From contig NZ_CP021434.1 in NCBI RefSeq assembly GCF_002162355.1, positions 4,890,001 through 4,954,000 of the forward strand: a stretch of DNA of 64,000 nt, given 5' to 3'. The notes under the pieces were generated by a model. It saw only the letters and a list, made by a program, of their open reading frames with translations. It made no database searches and had not been told where the DNA came from. Shown here piece by piece: positions 63,001-64,000 of this stretch; position 1 is the stretch's first letter; each line of letters opens with the position of its first letter. The stretch is from Tumebacillus avium. GTDB lineage: Bacteria > Bacillota > Bacilli > Tumebacillales > Tumebacillaceae. Position numbers and translations under genes: made by a program.

Positions 63001-64000
63001 CATCGTCCCTTTCGGACGGCCCGTCGAGCCGGACGTGTAGATCATGTAGGCCAGATGGTCGGCTTCCACCGCCGCCTGCAGATTGGCTGCGCTTTCGGTG
63101 GCGATGTCCTCCCATTCGCTGTCGAGCAGGATCGTCTTCGCGCCGTGCGCGTCAGGCAGCACGCCAAGCAAGTGCGATTCGGTCAGCAAAAGCGGCACTT
63201 TTGCATCTTCCACCATGTAGGCGAGACGGTCGCTCGGATAGGACGGATCGAGCGGCACATACGCGCTGCCCGCCTTCAAGATTCCGAGCAGGCCGACGGC
63301 CATCCACAGCGAGCGGTCAACGCAGATGCCGATAAAGACATCCTGCGCCGCACCGTGCTGCTGCAGGCGGCGGGCCAGGCGATTGGCGCGCTCGTTCAGC
63401 TCGCCGTAGGTGAGGAATTCCCCTTTGCAAGAGACCGCCACCGCATCGGGTGTGCGCTCCGCCTGCGCTTCAAACATCTCATGAAAATGCAGGTTGTGCG
63501 GGTAGGCGACCGCTGTCTCGTTCCAATCGACGAGCAGTTGCTGACGCTCCACAGCGGTCAACAGCGGCAAGGTTGCGATCGGCTGGTCCGGGTCGGCTGC
63601 GATCCCTTCGAGCAGCACCAGAAAATGCCCGGCCATCCGTTCGATCGTCGCGCGCTCAAACAGGTCGGTGTTGTACTCCAAATCGGCGATCATCCCGCCC
63701 TCCGTCTCCTGCACGGCGAGGGAGAGATCGAATTTGGCATGCTTGTAGCTCGCGTCCTCCTGGGTGACGGTCACGCCGCCCAGCTCCAACGATTGCTGCG
63801 CGTTGTTCTGCAGGATAAACATCGACTGGAACAGCGGCGAATAGCTTCTATCCCGCTCCGGCTGGAGCAGCTCGACCAGCTTTTCAAACGGAACATCCTG
63901 ATTGGAAAAACCGTTCAGGCAGCTCTCGCGGACTTTTTGCAGCACTTGCCGGAAGGAAGACTCCCCGGACAGGTCGGTGCGGAAGACCAGCGTATTCACG
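57088..64000 (-). CDS. NRPS, partial (5' end outside window): [C]-A(Asn)-T-C-A(Asn)-T-E
   Basis: At least 2303 residues; the reading frame is open at the right edge, where it is inside a C domain (FVNTLV-type core), so no start is called. Approximate positions: end of C at 63560-64000, A1 62000-63490, T 61750-61960, C 60370-61700, A2 58810-60310, T 58550-58760 (LGGDS, the form that precedes epimerases), E 57150-58510 with HHLVMDGVSWR, EGHGRE and NYLGQF. Both A domains read DLTKVGEVG, the asparagine code. The second Asn should become D-Asn and pass to the adjacent C-A-T-TE protein. The two A domains are nearly identical in DNA (see repeats). C-terminal end KLASKKRR. Confidence 0.94.
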   Translation of the reverse strand, partial: VNTLVFRTDLSGESSFRQVLQKVRESCLNGFSNQDVPFEKLVELLQPERDRSYSPLFQSMFILQNNAQQSLELGGVTVTQEDASYKHAKFDLSLAVQETEGGMIADLEYNTDLFERATIERMAGHFLVLLEGIAADPDQPIATLPLLTAVERQQLLVDWNETAVAYPHNLHFHEMFEAQAERTPDAVAVSCKGEFLTYGELNERANRLARRLQQHGAAQDVFIGICVDRSLWMAVGLLGILKAGSAYVPLDPSYPSDRLAYMVEDAKVPLLLTESHLLGVLPDAHGAKTILLDSEWEDIATESAANLQAAVEADHLAYMIYTSGSTGRPKGTMIRHGGLSNYLNWCTEAYEAKLGTGVPVHSSIAFDLTITGIFAPLAVGQKVLIVPQDDGVESLVQVLREEENLTYIKLTPAHLKLLSQTLTGAEAAKMARGLVIGGEQLTGEDIAFWRKHAPHTKLYNEYGPTETVVGCVVYDVPADDTTAGAISIGRPIANTELYVLDAALQPVPIGVPGELYIGGAGVARGYLNRPDLTEERFVRHPFGKEDTTARLYKTGDLVRYLPDGKLEFIGRIDHQVKIRGFRIELGEIETVILEHPDVKEAIVIDREDVPGDKRLVAYVVSGEEQDLEALRIAVAALLPDYMVPSAFVPLTALPLTSNGKVDRKALPAPQQTRTAETPFVEPRSALEQRLAAIWAEVLGIEAIGLLDSFFKLGGHSLLATQVMSRVQEEFGVRLPLSSMFAAKDLSEFVRQVQSAVPVAEEQGTIQPVSRTGRLPLSFSQMRLWFFDRFTPGSSMYNMAHPFRLQGELSVPALTAGLNEIVRRHEALRTTFIYDDIQPAQVIAPLLTIEVPLIELTALPFAEREAEALRLAKCEAMLPFDLEQGPLMRAQLIRLSEQDHLLLLNMHHIVSDGWSMSVFLQELAELYEAHVQGREHQLAPLPIQYADFAAWHRAWMQGDVFEEQLAYWKQKLSGSLPVLELPISGPRKAEMTHNGAAHGFHLSAELRDKLQEICQRTGATMYMTLLAAFKTLLFRYTGQDDLLIGSPIAGRGRRELEALIGMFINTLVLRTDLTGNPSFAELVGRVKDVTLEAYTHQDIPFEKLVDELQPERNLAHSPLFQVMFMLQNMPSAQPEMAGVKLEPVAIEENHAKFDLTLAMQESADGMIAYFEYNRDLFGREAIERMAGHFLGLLEGIAADPDQPIATLPLLTAVERQQLLVDWNETAVAYPHNLHFHEMFEAQAERTPDAVAVSCKGEFLTYGELNERANRLARRLQQHGAAPDVFIGICVDRSLWMAVGLLGILKAGSAYVPLDPSYPSDRLAYMVEDAKVPLLLTESHLLGVLPDAHGAKTILLDSEWEDIATESAANLQAAVEADHLAYMIYTSGSTGRPKGTMIRHGGLSNYLNWCTEAYEAKLGTGVPVHSSIAFDLTITGIFAPLAIGQKVLIVPQDDGVESLVQVLREEENLTYIKLTPAHLKLLSQTLTGTEAAKMARGLVIGGEQLTGEDIAFWRKHAPHTKLYNEYGPTETVVGCVVYDVPADDTTAGAIPIGRPIANTELYVLDSALQPVPIGVPGELYIGGAGVARGYLNRPDLTEERFVRHPFGKEDTTARLYKTGDLVRYLPDGKLEFIGRIDHQVKIRGFRIELGEIETVILEHPDVKEAIVIDREDVPGVKRLVGYIIPAQGAELSTARLREHLLAALPDYMVPHAFVLLENIPLTSNGKVDRKLLPAPDRQRSEERNSFAAPSTPMELLLAEVWQEVLGLERVGVQENFFELGGDSIIGIQIIAKAKRAGVSLTPKQLFQHQTIAQLALVAKAQEQTPQAEQGLVSGSVPLLPIQRWFFEQKLPEPHHWNMSALFAVDSSVTAPILREALQAVVLHHDAMRLRFTKTGAVWKQDHAEPQALSFDIVDLSDRSEAEAAQAIQASGAQLQTSLSLEGPLQKAVYFDLGSGHAGRLLFAIHHLVMDGVSWRIVLEDLQTACRQLLQGQLVALPPKTTSFKRWSEMLVEYAQTKRLSKEAESWLTQAKQETAVYPVDFPDGANLESSVQKVSRRLSVTETQDLLKGAPKAYRTQINDLLLAALARAMAKSTGQNAVRIDLEGHGREDLGNGADLSRTVGWFTTQFPVLLAAGSVEASESDTIKAVKEQLRQIPNKGIGYGLLRSLRDDDTAEQLRSQQPAQISFNYLGQFEQESETGALFTGAGEAFGKERSPVGTRSHQIQILAVVTQGQLTIEWEYSSNLHRTESMERLAELYMQALRGLIGHCMSPGAGGYTPSDFKEARLSQRSLDTLMLKLASKKRR
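58985..60460 (-). repeat. Direct repeat, downstream copy (A2 domain of the Asn NRPS)
   Basis: About 1.48 kb nearly identical to 62171-63646 at a constant offset of 3186 bp (1062 codons, one module). It covers most of the adenylation domain; divergence rises sharply on both sides. Confidence 0.9.
62171..63646 (-). repeat. Direct repeat, upstream copy (A1 domain of the Asn NRPS)
   Basis: Partner of 58985-60460. Only scattered single-base differences are seen (for example in the GTGCCGGTC/ATGCGCC area), consistent with recent duplication or gene conversion limited to the A domain. Confidence 0.9.

Noticed and set aside
63980..64000. GTG near the right edge as the start of the Asn NRPS
   Set aside because: It lies in the middle of the C-domain core (FVNTLV); the gene clearly continues beyond the window.

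Overview
The window comes from a GC-rich, endospore-forming, naturally competent member of the Bacillota. The evidence is an alpha/beta-type small acid-soluble spore protein gene, a spore-type LysM/GH18 protein, comEA-comEC, T-box and c-di-AMP riboswitches, and the Bacillus-like order yqeG-yqeH-aroE-yqeI-nadD-yqeK-rsfS-yqeM. The high GC content together with large NRPS/PKS genes fits an Alicyclobacillaceae genus such as Tumebacillus, but that placement is inference. No mobile element, CRISPR array, rRNA or tRNA gene was found.

Layout. 1-2280: a manganese-type ABC transporter operon (mntA-mntB-mntC, minus strand, mntC cut by the left edge), with a sigma-A promoter and two MntR-like operators; mntR itself lies at 11068. 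2290-7000: fer, with a nearby Fur-box promoter; a lipoprotein gene; an ECF sigma/anti-sigma pair followed by a small secreted peptide gene; and three small unknown genes. 7000-10300: comEA-comEC-SASP. 10470-12700 (plus strand): a YqeG-like HAD protein with an altered active site, mntR and ddl. 12830-18180 (minus): a three-part unknown protein, leuS under a T-box, and a LysM/GH18 protein that appears to have lost its catalytic glutamate. 18300-23930 (minus): the yqe/aroE/nadD housekeeping block. 24150-28850: an alpha/beta hydrolase, an NlpC/P60 hydrolase under a c-di-AMP riboswitch, a DUF3231 protein, a class-A-beta-lactamase-like protein, a tiny YjfB-like ORF and threonine synthase.

28941-64000 (minus strand, more than half the window) is a nonribosomal peptide/polyketide locus that runs off the right edge. 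In transcription order: an NRPS ([C]-A(Asn)-T-C-A(Asn)-T-E, 5' end missing); a termination module (C-A-T-TE); a hybrid (C-A-T-KS-AT-T-C-A-T); and a larger hybrid (C-A(Ser)-T-KS-AT-T-C-A(Gly)-T-C-T-C-A-T). The hybrids have no reductive domains and no thioesterase. They are paralogous to each other, each has its own terminator and candidate promoter, and the larger one contains a C-T module whose adenylation domain appears to have been lost. The TE gene sits in the middle of the locus, so gene order and assembly order probably differ, or there are two assembly lines. I cannot match the layout to a known product. It is the best candidate here for an undescribed biosynthetic system.
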